A DNA stretch of 64,000 nucleotides from Arenibacter nanhaiticus (GCF_900141935.1 NZ_FQYX01000002.1:1-64000), one strand, 5' to 3'; positions 45,064 to 54,289 are shown, counted from the stretch's first letter. The notes: a model not told the origin generated them from the sequence alone. Made by a program: numbers and translations.

Positions 45064-46599
45064 ATGAGAAAATTAGTACCCTTATTTCTATTAACAGCGT
45101 TCATCCTATTAACCGGCTGTAACAAAGATGATATTAACGACCTTAACAGTAAATACGAACTCTTGTCCCAAGAGCAACAAGCTCTGAAAGAAGAACAAGA
45201 GCAACAAGCAGCCCTTTTAAAAAACTATGAAACCCTACTCAATGCCCTAAAAAACAAATTAACCGTTGATGATGTAGAAACCACTTCCAATGGGTACAAT
45301 ATTGTTTTTTCCGATGGAAGCACAGTAGAAATCACCAACGGCCATACCCCTGTTTTTAGCTTGGCGGCCAACGGTAATTGGGCTATCGACGGTACTGATA
45401 GCGGTATAAAGGCTACAGGAGAAAATGGACAATCACCTGAAATCACCATTATTGACGGATATTGGCATATAAATACTCAAGATACTGGTGTTAAGGCGGT
45501 AGGTGTAGATGGTAGCAATGGAGAAAATGCCCCATCCATAACCGACATTGTTGTTCTAAATGGTACTATAGTATTCAAATTCAGCAATAATACCGAAATT
45601 ACCGTGCCTATGGCGGAAACAGCCACCATAGAATATTCTAGCGGATTATTTATTTTAAACGAAGGTTGGTTTGGTCACGAATCGGGAAGCGTAAATTTTT
45701 ATAGAAATGGAGCGAATACCTTAGAAACAACTATATTTTCTAATACTAATCCAGATCATGAATTGGGAAATACTTCTCAGTATGCCACCATCTTTAACCA
45801 GCGTTTGTATATGATCTCCAAACAAGGTGCTTTGGTAGTCGCCGACGCCAAAACAATGCAAGAGACAGGACGCATAGTCGACTTTGACAAAATTGCCAGC
45901 AGTGGACGTACCTTCTGTGGGGTGACAGCAGCCATAGGCTTGGTCAGTACCGCTAATGGTATTTACAAGCTAAATTTAGAGCCCCTTACCCTAGGTGATA
46001 AAATTGATGGTATTACCGGAGAGGTTGGAGAATTATTACAATACAGACAGTACGTGTTCGCTGTTGCCAAAGGTAAAATTTATGTTATTAATACCGACAC
46101 TTGGACAATCGATAAAACATTCGATAAAGGTAAAGGCGGCTTGGTTGTGAGCAAAGATGGCATGGTATGGAGTGCCGATGGAAATACCTTATTGAAGATA
46201 AATCCTTACACCTTAGAAATGGAAACTATCGTTATGCCTGCTGATGTAAGAGTTTCCCATAACGCATGGGCTTGGACCGCTAGTTCCCTTTCGGCCTCCA
46301 AACAAGAAAATGCCCTTTATTTTGTCAATGGGTTAAAGGTGTATAAGTATGTGATCGGAGATATAAACTCTCTTAATTCACCCTTGTTTACAGTACCGTC
46401 GGGAAGAATGATCTATGGTGCGGGTATCAATGTAGATCCAAGGAACAATCAGGTTGTGGTAACCACTATTGACGGTTGGGGAACTTCTGCAGCCAAAAAC
46501 AACCTTTATTTTTATGATGGTACTACAGGAACTTTGAAAAAAGACTTCTTTTATGACCACTATTGGTTTCCTGCAATGATCATTTTTGCGGAGAATTAA
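45064..46599 (+). CDS. DUF4988 plus DUF5074 propeller surface lipoprotein
   Basis: This 511-residue protein has a lipoprotein signal with lipobox LTGC (Cys19), a coiled coil rich in Glu/Gln (about 25-60), and a DUF4988-like tandem (NGNWAIDGTDSGIKATGENG then GYWHINTQDTGVKAVG, about 98-145). A DUF5074-type propeller spans about 190-511 (GLFILNEGWFGHESGSVNFY). Its N-terminal part resembles that of the gene at 43470 and its C-terminal part that of the gene at 42302, so it looks like a combination of both neighbours. It is the last gene before a strong terminator. A corrinoid-binding surface role is inferred. Confidence 0.85.
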   Translation: MRKLVPLFLLTAFILLTGCNKDDINDLNSKYELLSQEQQALKEEQEQQAALLKNYETLLNALKNKLTVDDVETTSNGYNIVFSDGSTVEITNGHTPVFSLAANGNWAIDGTDSGIKATGENGQSPEITIIDGYWHINTQDTGVKAVGVDGSNGENAPSITDIVVLNGTIVFKFSNNTEITVPMAETATIEYSSGLFILNEGWFGHESGSVNFYRNGANTLETTIFSNTNPDHELGNTSQYATIFNQRLYMISKQGALVVADAKTMQETGRIVDFDKIASSGRTFCGVTAAIGLVSTANGIYKLNLEPLTLGDKIDGITGEVGELLQYRQYVFAVAKGKIYVINTDTWTIDKTFDKGKGGLVVSKDGMVWSADGNTLLKINPYTLEMETIVMPADVRVSHNAWAWTASSLSASKQENALYFVNGLKVYKYVIGDINSLNSPLFTVPSGRMIYGAGINVDPRNNQVVVTTIDGWGTSAAKNNLYFYDGTTGTLKKDFFYDHYWFPAMIIFAEN

Positions 46600-46616
46600 G
46601 AAATAAAAAATTAAAA

Positions 46617-46670
46617 AAACTAAGGCATTAACCAGGGAACATTCCCTGCGCTTAATGCCTTAGTTTGATT
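46617..46670 (+). terminator. Terminator of the B12 operon
   Basis: AAACTAAGGCATTAA (46617-46631) and TTAATGCCTTAGTTT (46652-46666) pair perfectly. A nested AGGGAA/TTCCCT hairpin lies inside, and a short T-rich tail follows. It begins 17 bases after the last stop of the operon. Confidence 0.88.
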
Positions 46671-46895
46671 ATAGACCGTCTTGCTTCTATTCACATTTCA
46701 TATCAAACCCAAAATACAAGCTTTGTATAATCCTCATAGCGGCGAGGATAAGCAAACTCCGCTCGAACTTAAGTAAAATGACCTCTCGCTAATCCCGATC
46801 GAAATTACAATATATTGATAGCATTAAACTTGTAATTCCCAAAAAGTTAGTTTATACTGCGTGATTAAAACAGATTCAAAAAATAACGGAACAAT

Positions 46896-47807
46896 ATGTT
46901 CAATAAACTTGTGGCCATAGAGCCGTTAAACTTAATCTCCTCTGCAGAAAAAGAACTTCACCACTACGCCAAGGAAGTGGTATTGTACCATGACATCCCT
47001 AAAAGTGATGAAGAAATAACAAAACGCATAGGCGATGCCGATGCGGTATTGTTAAGTTACACTTCAAACCTTGGTTCGGAAGCGCTAGCCAATTGTCCAA
47101 ATGTAAAATACATCGGAATGTGCTGCTCCTTGTATTCTCCAGAAAGTGCCAATGTAGCTATTCCTTATGCAAACGCACGTGGTATAACCGTTACTGGAAT
47201 TCGCGATTATGGAGATGAAGGGGTCGTTGAATATGTCGTTAGTGAGCTGGTACGCTGCCTGCACGGTTTTGGCACAAAACCTAACGGAAGCCCAGAAATG
47301 CCATGGGACGGAGTACCAAGGGAAATCACCGGCACAAAAGTTGGGATTGTGGGCTTGGGTGCCTCAGGGGGTATGGTTGCCGATGCACTACATTTCTTTG
47401 GTGCCGATATTGCTTATTTTTCGCGCAGCGAAAAACCGGAAGCCCAAGCAAAAGGATACCGATTTATGTCCTTGGCCACCCTTCTTTCTGAAAGTGAAGT
47501 GGTTATTACTTGTCTAAATAAAAATACAATCCTCTTGCATGAAGCCGAATTTGAACACTTGGGAAACCGCAAAATCCTTTTCAATACCGGCCTGTCACCG
47601 GCTTGGGACGAAAAACCTTTTGCAACATGGATTAATGGCGATAATCGAATTTATGCCGATACCATAGGTGCCCTGGGCAACGAAGATTTTTTAGATCACC
47701 CCAATGTCTATTGCATGAAGGTTTCAGTCGGCCGAACACGACAGGCGTTCGACCGACTTAGCAAAAAAGTGCTGGCCAATATGGAGTCGTATCTTAAAAA
47801 ACGATAG
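46896..47807 (+). CDS. D-isomer-specific 2-hydroxyacid dehydrogenase family protein
   Basis: This 303-residue protein has a family N-terminal substrate domain (ADAVLLSYTSNLGSEALANC near 47-66) and a nucleotide-binding domain with VGIVGLGASGGMVADALHFF near 148-167. Motifs VITCLNKNTILL and ILFNTGLSPAWDE follow. The usual catalytic Arg/Glu/His triad is not clearly recognisable: the end reads DFLDHPNVYCMKVSVGRTRQ, which may hold the His-like region. It would interconvert a 2-hydroxyacid and a 2-oxoacid with NAD(P), and the substrate is unknown. Its 3' end overlaps the convergent aspartate-dehydrogenase-like gene by 14 bases. Confidence 0.82.
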   Translation: MFNKLVAIEPLNLISSAEKELHHYAKEVVLYHDIPKSDEEITKRIGDADAVLLSYTSNLGSEALANCPNVKYIGMCCSLYSPESANVAIPYANARGITVTGIRDYGDEGVVEYVVSELVRCLHGFGTKPNGSPEMPWDGVPREITGTKVGIVGLGASGGMVADALHFFGADIAYFSRSEKPEAQAKGYRFMSLATLLSESEVVITCLNKNTILLHEAEFEHLGNRKILFNTGLSPAWDEKPFATWINGDNRIYADTIGALGNEDFLDHPNVYCMKVSVGRTRQAFDRLSKKVLANMESYLKKR

Positions 47808-48594
47808 GCGAAGTAATATTTCGTAAGGTATTCACTACGCTCCAACCTGCAATTTGCGACGTTTTACTGTACACATCCATCACGGCGTGTACTTGTTCAC
47901 TTTGGACCTCTATACGGTGCCTATCACCGACGTAATCGGGTGTAGAAGTAACCGACACCTTCATGTCTGTAGGACCAACCGTAGCAAGGGAGGCGGCCAC
48001 GGCCACATTTACCTTGGAGGGGAAAAGAGCAATGGCATCTTTTGCGTTCCCCTCCATCACCCTTCGCTGTTCTGTTTGTAACGATTCCTCGTAAACTGGG
48101 GTATTTTTTAGGGAATTTGGACTCTTTTCGGTATCAAAAGAAGCAGTACAACTTTCCATAAGGGATATTGTTCGCATCACATCAAAACCACCGATAGCAC
48201 CCGAAACAAGGTGTAGCCGAGTATTGTTTTCACTGGCCGTTTTCTTCACGGCTTCATAGAAATCCGTATCGGCCAATGCACCAATGGAAAGGGTAACAAG
48301 GTTAGATCCATTTTTCAGGGCGGGCAAGGCTAGTTCGCGTAGCGATGCCGGCGAAGCCGCTTCAATAATATAGTCGGGCTTAAGAGCCAATAAATCGGCA
48401 ATAGATGTACAGGGCTTGCATGGAACATCGGGATGCAAAGGCGTTACTAGGGCGGCTATATGTGCTGCTTTTTCAAAAGTACGAGAATAAGTCCCTATTA
48501 ATTGGTAATTGGGTAATAGTCCGGAAATTAAGGCTTCAGCAACAATTTGTGCAAGTTTTCCGCAGCCTACAATGGCAAGTGTTTTTGTATTCAT
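47794..48594 (-). CDS. nadX: Aspartate dehydrogenase-like protein (NadX family)
   Basis: This 266-residue protein has an N-terminal Rossmann motif (LAIVGCGKLAQIVAEALISG near residues 6-25), then YIIEAASPASLRELALPALK with NLVTLSIGALAD near 73-105, and LHLVSGAIGGFDVMRT near 127-142. The C-terminal part holds FPSKVNVAVAASLATVGPTD with VSVTSTPDYVGDRHRIEV. These match L-aspartate dehydrogenases, which form iminoaspartate for NAD synthesis or oxidise aspartate to oxaloacetate. NAD-pathway partners (nadA, nadC) are not adjacent. The gene converges on the hydroxyacid dehydrogenase and overlaps it by 14 bases. Confidence 0.82.
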   Translation of the reverse strand: MNTKTLAIVGCGKLAQIVAEALISGLLPNYQLIGTYSRTFEKAAHIAALVTPLHPDVPCKPCTSIADLLALKPDYIIEAASPASLRELALPALKNGSNLVTLSIGALADTDFYEAVKKTASENNTRLHLVSGAIGGFDVMRTISLMESCTASFDTEKSPNSLKNTPVYEESLQTEQRRVMEGNAKDAIALFPSKVNVAVAASLATVGPTDMKVSVTSTPDYVGDRHRIEVQSEQVHAVMDVYSKTSQIAGWSVVNTLRNITSPIVF

Positions 48595-48685
48595 ACGGTC
48601 GAATATAAAGCCTTTTTTTAGCTAAAGCAATCAATACTCACAAGCTTTTGAATATGTCTATAGGCTATTACTGGTTTTATAATTT

Positions 48686-48765
48686 GGGCGTTCCCTCCTT
48701 CGTCGGGCGGGCTCTTGGCTGTATCCCTTGCTCCGCTGCGGGGATGCCGCCGCCATCCCTAACGC
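48686..48765 (+). repeat. 80-bp GC-rich dispersed repeat, copy 3
   Basis: This copy reads GGGCGTTCCCTCCTTCGTCG at the left end and ATCCCTAACGC at the right. It is 80 bp, the same length as copies 1 and 2, with substitutions mainly in the middle. It lies between the nadX-like start and the end of the 48863 gene. Confidence 0.85.
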
Positions 48766-48791
48766 AAAAAGATTAAAATACTTCAGATACC

Positions 48792-48820
48792 AAAAAAAAA
48801 CAGCCTTTTCAGGCTGTTTT
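48792..48820 (-). terminator. Terminator of the 48863-49858 gene
   Basis: On the minus strand AAAACAGCCTG pairs with CAGGCTGTTTT around a short AAAA-containing loop and runs into nine T. It lies about 43 bases past the stop of the minus-strand gene. Confidence 0.82.
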
Positions 48821-48862
48821 CTAAATCATTATTCCATAGAGCTTGTGCTCTGCCATGCCCTC

Positions 48863-49858
48863 TTAATCAAATGAAATTTGAAATTCTTTATTTGAATATT
48901 TTGGAGAGTACAGCATAAAATTACCCTCAAAATTCCCGACACTTTTGAGAATTGTATAATTTGTAGCATTATTTAACCCTTCCAATAAATCTACTGTCAT
49001 TAACCTGTCAAACTCTTCAAAGGTAATTTCCGGCTTCGCCAAGAAAATATCATAGATAATTTTATACAAGTCAATCTCATTCCTTATATAGGCGCCATCG
49101 ACATTAATGTTGTCATTTTTTTCTTTTAATTCAAGTAACTCAAAATAAGAATAAGGTTGAATCACTTGTCCATTCCCCGTAAAATTTATGACCTTTATCT
49201 CTAATTCCTCCTCTTCATCCATGCATAATTTCTCAAGTACGATTTTATTTTTAAACACATCAACTAGTTTGAAATCACAGCTACCTATTTTAAAAATTTC
49301 CCCGATATCAGACCTTGATAACTGAACCTTTTCATATTTGGCTAAAAACTCCAAATCGAATTTAAGACTCCCTAAAATATTTTGAGAAGCATCTATTTCT
49401 TTTTCTGTGCGAACCTTTAACTTTAGCTCACCTAGGTTCAATGCCGTCTTACTTTTAACATCCAGCCCAATTTTATTTCCATTTTCATATTGCAAACCAC
49501 TTTCCTTAATAGTTAAGGTAAATTCATCGCTTAAATAAGATGCCACATCCTCGGACAATAGTGCTTTAAAATACAGATCACTACTTCCGGAATATGCCTC
49601 GGTAATTAATTGTCCGGAATTTTTAATGGTTCTGATACATTGATCAACGATCTGATTTGGAGGAGCCGGAAAAAAGTGGTCCGATGCTATATAATCAACT
49701 GTTTTATATTGAAATATATCATCCTTAAAAATGGGCTCTTTATTGGCGTACAAGATTTTAGAATACATTTCCCTCATGTCGTCCGTAATTTTTTCTTGCG
49801 CCTTGACTATAGAAACTATAAAGAATGAAAATACTAAAAGTGTAATTTTATTTCGCAT
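48863..49858 (-). CDS. Secreted protein of unknown function
   Basis: The frame opens at 49966, but the ATG at 49858 is chosen because it gives a normal signal peptide (MRNKITLLVFSFFIVSIVKA, then QEKI). The 331-residue product is rich in Glu, Lys and Ile, with no membrane helix after the signal and no Cys pattern of note (CDF, LCMDEEEE). I see no domain that I can name. A strong terminator follows. It is a plausible real gene because the codon pattern is uniform and the signal peptide is clean. Confidence 0.7.
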   Translation of the reverse strand: MRNKITLLVFSFFIVSIVKAQEKITDDMREMYSKILYANKEPIFKDDIFQYKTVDYIASDHFFPAPPNQIVDQCIRTIKNSGQLITEAYSGSSDLYFKALLSEDVASYLSDEFTLTIKESGLQYENGNKIGLDVKSKTALNLGELKLKVRTEKEIDASQNILGSLKFDLEFLAKYEKVQLSRSDIGEIFKIGSCDFKLVDVFKNKIVLEKLCMDEEEELEIKVINFTGNGQVIQPYSYFELLELKEKNDNINVDGAYIRNEIDLYKIIYDIFLAKPEITFEEFDRLMTVDLLEGLNNATNYTILKSVGNFEGNFMLYSPKYSNKEFQISFD

Positions 49859-50095
49859 ATTTTTAAGTTTTAAAATGGCTAATAGGTTTGATAACGAAAT
49901 TTTACTGGATTTATTTTTTATTAGGATCCGTTTTATCCCACACCAATCAATAAACTCATAAACCATGGTGTGGTTCTCACAACTTTAAAACGCCCACTTA
50001 TTTAAGGTCCCCAATAAGTGGAATAAAAAAGTAATCTCTTATTTGGGGGAATTGATGGCAGGTTTTCACCAATTGCTATAGGTGTTTTTCAATTT

Positions 50096-50524
50096 TTAAA
50101 TTCCTAAAGTTGGCAACTGTTTTACCTTGTGATACATCAACGCGGCCTTAATACAATATTTCAACTCCTCCTTGGGTATCCGATCATCCAATTGAAAAAC
50201 TATAGCTCTTTTTCCCTCAAAAACAAAAGTGTCGTGAAACACGGTTTTAAAAGTTTCTACCAATCTACTGGTACATTTAAAGTACAAGGCATATTGCTTT
50301 GGTGATTTTGGCTTCCAATCCATTCGAATGGTACTTCCATTTTTTGTCAAGAAACTTGGTTCTCCCCACTTTAAGGTTTCTTCTAATGTGGTTAACCCTT
50401 CTATTTCTTTAGCTGCCTCTATTACAACTCCACGAAGATCCAGCATTTTGTCACGAATAAAATCGGGATAATTAATAAAAACCACTTCTACCGCCGGGTC
50501 TGTTATAATATGGATATCCTTCAT
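50096..50524 (-). CDS. DUF1801 domain protein
   Basis: The frame opens at 50647, but the ATG at 50524 is chosen because family members begin close to MKDIHIITDPAVEVVFINYP. The product has 142 residues. It shows the DUF1801 pattern: IRDKMLDLRGVVIEAAKEIE, then ETLKWGEPSFLTKNGSTIRM and YALYFKCTSRLVETF. DUF1801 proteins are small, cytoplasmic and of uncertain function (some relatives are iron-chaperone-like). It is downstream of the zinc-ribbon gene on the same strand. With the longer start it would overlap that gene. Confidence 0.8.
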   Translation of the reverse strand: MKDIHIITDPAVEVVFINYPDFIRDKMLDLRGVVIEAAKEIEGLTTLEETLKWGEPSFLTKNGSTIRMDWKPKSPKQYALYFKCTSRLVETFKTVFHDTFVFEGKRAIVFQLDDRIPKEELKYCIKAALMYHKVKQLPTLGI

Positions 50525-50616
50525 TTTTCCTAATTTTTTTTCGGTGCGAGTTTCATCGTTTCTCATATAATTGGTTGCAAAAATGAATTTTGGAGCTGAA
50601 ATCTCAAGGTTTTTTT

Positions 50617-50913
50617 TTAGGGTGAAAAGAATTCTACCTTTCCACATTTATGGCATAAATAAAGGTCAAAAGATTCCCGATTGACAAAAATCTCGAAAAC
50701 ATTCCCCCATAGCCCTGTTTTATTTCCTTCGTGAAACTTATAAATCCCAGAATAATGCATTGGCACTTTGCATCGTAAACAGTCTATTTCTTTCCCGCCA
50801 GGCAATTCATCTTTAAATTCTATTATTTTCCCTTCAGTGAAACTGTAATTACATTTCCAGCATATTTCAAAGTTATCTTCAGTTTCAGAGTTGCAATTAG
50901 GGCAGTTTTTCAT
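50617..50913 (-). CDS. Small double zinc-ribbon protein
   Basis: This 98-residue protein has three Cys pairs: CPNC (4-7) with CWKC (18-21) forms one zinc ribbon, and CLRC (near 45-48) with CHKC (near 88-91) a second. The middle part is aromatic (MHYSGIYKFHEGNKTGLWGN). The second half resembles small nucleic-acid-binding-protein-like domains that carry CxxC...CxxCGKVE. It should bind two zinc ions, and no other function can be inferred. It precedes the DUF1801 gene on the same strand. Confidence 0.75.
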   Translation of the reverse strand: MKNCPNCNSETEDNFEICWKCNYSFTEGKIIEFKDELPGGKEIDCLRCKVPMHYSGIYKFHEGNKTGLWGNVFEIFVNRESFDLYLCHKCGKVEFFSP

Positions 50914-50995
50914 TTGTTATTAATTTCAATCAGTGAGTTATCAGGCCGACATCAAATGCCAGCCATGGTGTTGGTTTTTATTTTAAAACTTCTTT

Positions 50996-51703
50996 TTATT
51001 CTATTTCCTTAAATTCTGTTCCTGTCCAAACGTGGTGACTGACTTCGCAATGAGCACAAACTTCAATTAAGTTAGTTGTTGTGTCAATGGCACCAATGTT
51101 CTTGATGAGCATTTTACTGTCTTTTCTGAATTCTGAACCTAGGGAGCTACCGTACTCTTCAAATATTCTTCCTGTTTTTCTGTCAACGATAACGCCACTC
51201 TGGCAAGCGGTACCACAACCCCAGATTATTAAAGTATAATGACCGGCGAAGTTGATTCCTTTTTTGCATTCATTGGTTATTCGAGAAATAAATGCCTTTG
51301 CCGCTGGGGCTGTTGAAAAATCCGGATCGGCTAACGCTCCTTCATACATATCAACTTTATAATCTTCAAATGTTGTCTTAGGCGAATATTTCTTATAAAC
51401 CTCAACCTCCTCCAAGGCTATGTTTTCTCCCATAATTACGCCATCTTTATAAGTAATTAGAATATTATAGGTCGGGAAGTGGTCGGTTTCGTTATCCTTT
51501 ACAACCTTTACTTTAGCTGGTCTTTTACCCAATAGTAAATATTCATTGGAGTTTAAGAGCGTGTCAGCGCTGCCTACTGTATGCGAATCTTCCGTTTTGG
51601 TCAGAGTTCCGTTTTCATTTATTTTTTCATTCTGCTCTTTCTCTCTCTTGAATTGACAAGACAGCATAAAAAAACAAAATAGTAAGGTGAGTATTTGGTT
51701 CAT
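50996..51703 (-). CDS. Lipoprotein of unknown function with a NFAGHYTL...GCGTACQSG motif
   Basis: The frame opens at 51730, but the ATG at 51703 gives a good lipoprotein signal (MNQILTLLFCFFMLSC, Cys16). The 235-residue product has a conserved-looking C-terminal block: AKAFISRITNECKKGINFAG, then HYTLIIWGCGTACQSGVIVD and RKTGRIFEEYGSS. Similar FAGHY...WGCGTSC blocks occur in many bacterial hypothetical proteins. Two Cys (WGC and AC) may form a disulfide. Function is unknown. Confidence 0.7.
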   Translation of the reverse strand: MNQILTLLFCFFMLSCQFKREKEQNEKINENGTLTKTEDSHTVGSADTLLNSNEYLLLGKRPAKVKVVKDNETDHFPTYNILITYKDGVIMGENIALEEVEVYKKYSPKTTFEDYKVDMYEGALADPDFSTAPAAKAFISRITNECKKGINFAGHYTLIIWGCGTACQSGVIVDRKTGRIFEEYGSSLGSEFRKDSKMLIKNIGAIDTTTNLIEVCAHCEVSHHVWTGTEFKEIE

Positions 51704-51865
51704 TTTAAGATAATACAATATTCCAAACATTGATTTCGGCCGCTGCTATTTTCGTTCGAATCGAGACCGATGCCGGAATATTTAATGGTTTATATACAGC
51801 TAAATATAAGAAAAATCTTCGTTTTAGATAATTATATAGGACTGAGTTTTGGCCTATAAATAGAA

Positions 51866-53593
51866 TTATTCACCCTCTTCATACACCACTTTGCCATCGA
51901 AAATGGTCATGCTAATCGTTGTGTTTAAAAGGTCCTTTTCAGCTACCTTCATTAAGTCCTGATTGAAAATTGTAAAATCGGCCAGTTTGCCAACGGTAAT
52001 AGAACCCTTAATATCTTCTTCGAAGGCCCCATAAGCGGCATCCAAAGTATAAGACCTTAGAGCTTGTTCCCTTGTCATCTTCTCTGCCGGTTCATAACCT
52101 CCCTCTGGACTTCCCTCTAAAGTTTTCCTACTTACACTGGCATAAAAACTAGCAATGGGATTCATTGGTTCTACGGGTACATCGGTGCCATTTACAATGG
52201 GGATACCACTTTGCAATAAACTTTGCCACATATAAGCGCCCTCTTTGATTCGCTGTTCGCCCAAACGGTCAATAGCCCAAGGCCTATCGGAAGACATATG
52301 AATCGCTTGCATGGCCGGGATCACCCCTAATTCGGCAAAACGAGGAATATCATCTGGGTGTAAATGTTGTGCATGCTCTATTCGAAACCTGTGGTCGGTT
52401 GCTAAGGTTGGCAAAGCGGTAAAAGCCGCCTCGTAGCGGTCGAGTATTTCTCTGTTGGCCCGATCGCCTATGGCATGCGAACAAATTTGAAAACCTTTTT
52501 GCAATCCATTCAAGGCAGTCTCCTTTACAAATTCCATGGGAAGGGTTTCGTGACCAAAATGCCCGGGTCTATCCGTATAGGGTTCCAATAACCAGGCTCC
52601 CCTAGACCCCAAAGCACCATCACAGTTCAATTTCACAGAACGGAGGGTCAGTAAGTTATCAGGATCTATCATCGGACCTTTTTCATACCACTCGCTTAGT
52701 AATTCCTTATCCCAACCGGTAAGCATGCCATACAGTCGGATTTTCATTTTATCCAGGGTCTTCATTTCCTTATAAAGGGCAATGGTTTCTCTCCCTATCC
52801 CAGCATCATGAAAGCCCGTAATACCATTTCTATGGCAAGCGGCAACGGCTAGTTCAAATGCTTTGATATCCTTCTCTGGGGTGCTCTCCGGAATATGTTT
52901 TGTGATCAGGTATTCTGCACGCTCGTTGAAAATACCCGTCGGCCTTCCCATCGCATCGCGCATTACTTCACCGCCCTCTACCTCAAATTTGTTGGTTCCT
53001 TCCTTAGACAATACAGTGATACCTGCTATTTCCATGGCTTTTGCATTGGCAAAACCTGCATGCCCACTGGCATGGCGTAAATAGACAGGATTGTCTGGAG
53101 AAACCGCACTAAGCAAATCATGTGTTTGAAAACCATTAACCATGTCGGCCGGCATTTCTTTCCATTTGTTTTGATGCCATCCCCTACCGGTAATCCATTC
53201 ACCCGGTGCTGCCGTTTTAACTTTCTCGGCTACGGCAGCTACTATTTCCTGATAGCTCGTAGTGTGCATCAAATCTAGGTTCAATTCATTGTATCCCAAG
53301 CCCATAAAATGCCCGTGCCCTTCTATTAATCCCGGGGTCATAGTTTTGCCTTCTAAATTTATCAGTTGTGTTTGGTCGGTTTTGAATTTTTCGGCCTCAG
53401 CAAGGCTACCGGCAAAAAGTATGATATTGTCCTTTAAGGCTACGGCTTCTACTATTGGTTGGATTGTATCTACAGTATAAATATTACCGCCATAAATAAG
53501 CATGGTAGCAACTTCATTTTTAGAGCTCTTACAGGCTGACAAAATAAGGAAGAGGACGGCCACCCCTGAGTAAATAAAATTACGTAATCGCAT
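51866..53593 (-). CDS. YtcJ-like metal-dependent amidohydrolase lipoprotein
   Basis: This 575-residue protein has a lipoprotein signal with lipobox LILSAC (Cys21). The amidohydrolase pattern follows: LEGKTMTPGLIEGHGHFMGL near residues 77-96 (HxH metal ligands), ITGRGWHQNKW near 138-148, GITGFHDAG, ICSHAIGDRANREIL near 360-375, FRIEHAQHLHP near 395-406, and GTDVPVEPMNP near 455-466. YtcJ-type enzymes hydrolyse amides or related bonds, and substrates are poorly known. It is lipid-anchored, so it acts outside the cytoplasm. It stands alone, with a secreted or unknown gene on each side. Confidence 0.92.
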   Translation of the reverse strand: MRLRNFIYSGVAVLFLILSACKSSKNEVATMLIYGGNIYTVDTIQPIVEAVALKDNIILFAGSLAEAEKFKTDQTQLINLEGKTMTPGLIEGHGHFMGLGYNELNLDLMHTTSYQEIVAAVAEKVKTAAPGEWITGRGWHQNKWKEMPADMVNGFQTHDLLSAVSPDNPVYLRHASGHAGFANAKAMEIAGITVLSKEGTNKFEVEGGEVMRDAMGRPTGIFNERAEYLITKHIPESTPEKDIKAFELAVAACHRNGITGFHDAGIGRETIALYKEMKTLDKMKIRLYGMLTGWDKELLSEWYEKGPMIDPDNLLTLRSVKLNCDGALGSRGAWLLEPYTDRPGHFGHETLPMEFVKETALNGLQKGFQICSHAIGDRANREILDRYEAAFTALPTLATDHRFRIEHAQHLHPDDIPRFAELGVIPAMQAIHMSSDRPWAIDRLGEQRIKEGAYMWQSLLQSGIPIVNGTDVPVEPMNPIASFYASVSRKTLEGSPEGGYEPAEKMTREQALRSYTLDAAYGAFEEDIKGSITVGKLADFTIFNQDLMKVAEKDLLNTTISMTIFDGKVVYEEGE

Positions 53594-53711
53594 ATATGTT
53601 CGTTTTAGGAAATGGAATTTACAATTTAATTATGTGAGTATAAACTTAAGGTGGTTTCGCTGCGCCGAAAGGACTGGGCTGAATGCTTCTTAGGAAGAGC
53701 TGTGGCGTTAG

Positions 53712-54137
53712 TTAATATTCATATATAATACTTTGGTCAGAATTGGTGATATTCAATTGAACCTTATTCCCCTCGACTTGTAAATTTGAAATATCAAAAG
53801 TCAATTCTTTTGTGATATACGCTTCACATAATTCTTCATTTTTTAATGATAACCGTAAATTTCTTTGAGGAGGAAAGGATTCTAAAATATCCTCTGAATC
53901 AATTAATTTTAGTTCCCAAGTATCTCCACTACATCCACCCGAACTAAAGTTAATCTGCAAACAGTGGTCGATTATTTCCAAACTATTAATTGTTAGCCGG
54001 CCTGAAGGAGCATTCACATAATGTTTAGCACTTATCATGACTTCAAAATCACAATTATTTTGCTTTCCATGATCGTCGTTATTTGAACAACTTAAATTCG
54101 TTAGTACAATTATCGTTAAGAATAATATCCTTTTCAT
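53712..54137 (-). CDS. Small lipoprotein of unknown function
   Basis: This 141-residue protein has a lipoprotein signal with lipobox LTNLSC (Cys17), then a Ser/Asn/Asp linker. It is beta-rich with a Cys pair in LQINFSSGGCSGDTWELKLI and further Cys near residues 28, 57 and 108. No domain is recognised. The start codon lies directly against a copy of the shared leader repeat (54138-54230), as in the DUF2254 and sigma-factor genes. Confidence 0.7.
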   Translation of the reverse strand: MKRILFLTIIVLTNLSCSNNDDHGKQNNCDFEVMISAKHYVNAPSGRLTINSLEIIDHCLQINFSSGGCSGDTWELKLIDSEDILESFPPQRNLRLSLKNEELCEAYITKELTFDISNLQVEGNKVQLNITNSDQSIIYEY

Positions 54138-54230
54138 ATGTAGAGGTTTATTGCTTTTTAACGGTCATACTTCGGCTGCGCTCAGTACAAGCATGTAATT
54201 TGCATAGCTGATTTCGTATTTACGACCAGT
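54138..54230 (-). repeat. Leader repeat, copy before the 53712-54137 lipoprotein gene
   Basis: On the minus strand it reads ACTGGTCGTAAATACGAAAT, then CAGCTATGCAAATTACATGC, hairpin arms CATGCTT and AAGTATG around CTGAGCGCAGCC, then ATGACCGTTAAAAAGCAATA, and ends at the ATG. It is closely similar to copies at 23028-23134 and 26224-26328. Confidence 0.85.
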
Positions 54231-54289
54231 TTAATATAAAAAAAAGAAACTCCCTTACAATACACCCTTTATTGCTAATAGCATCTTGC

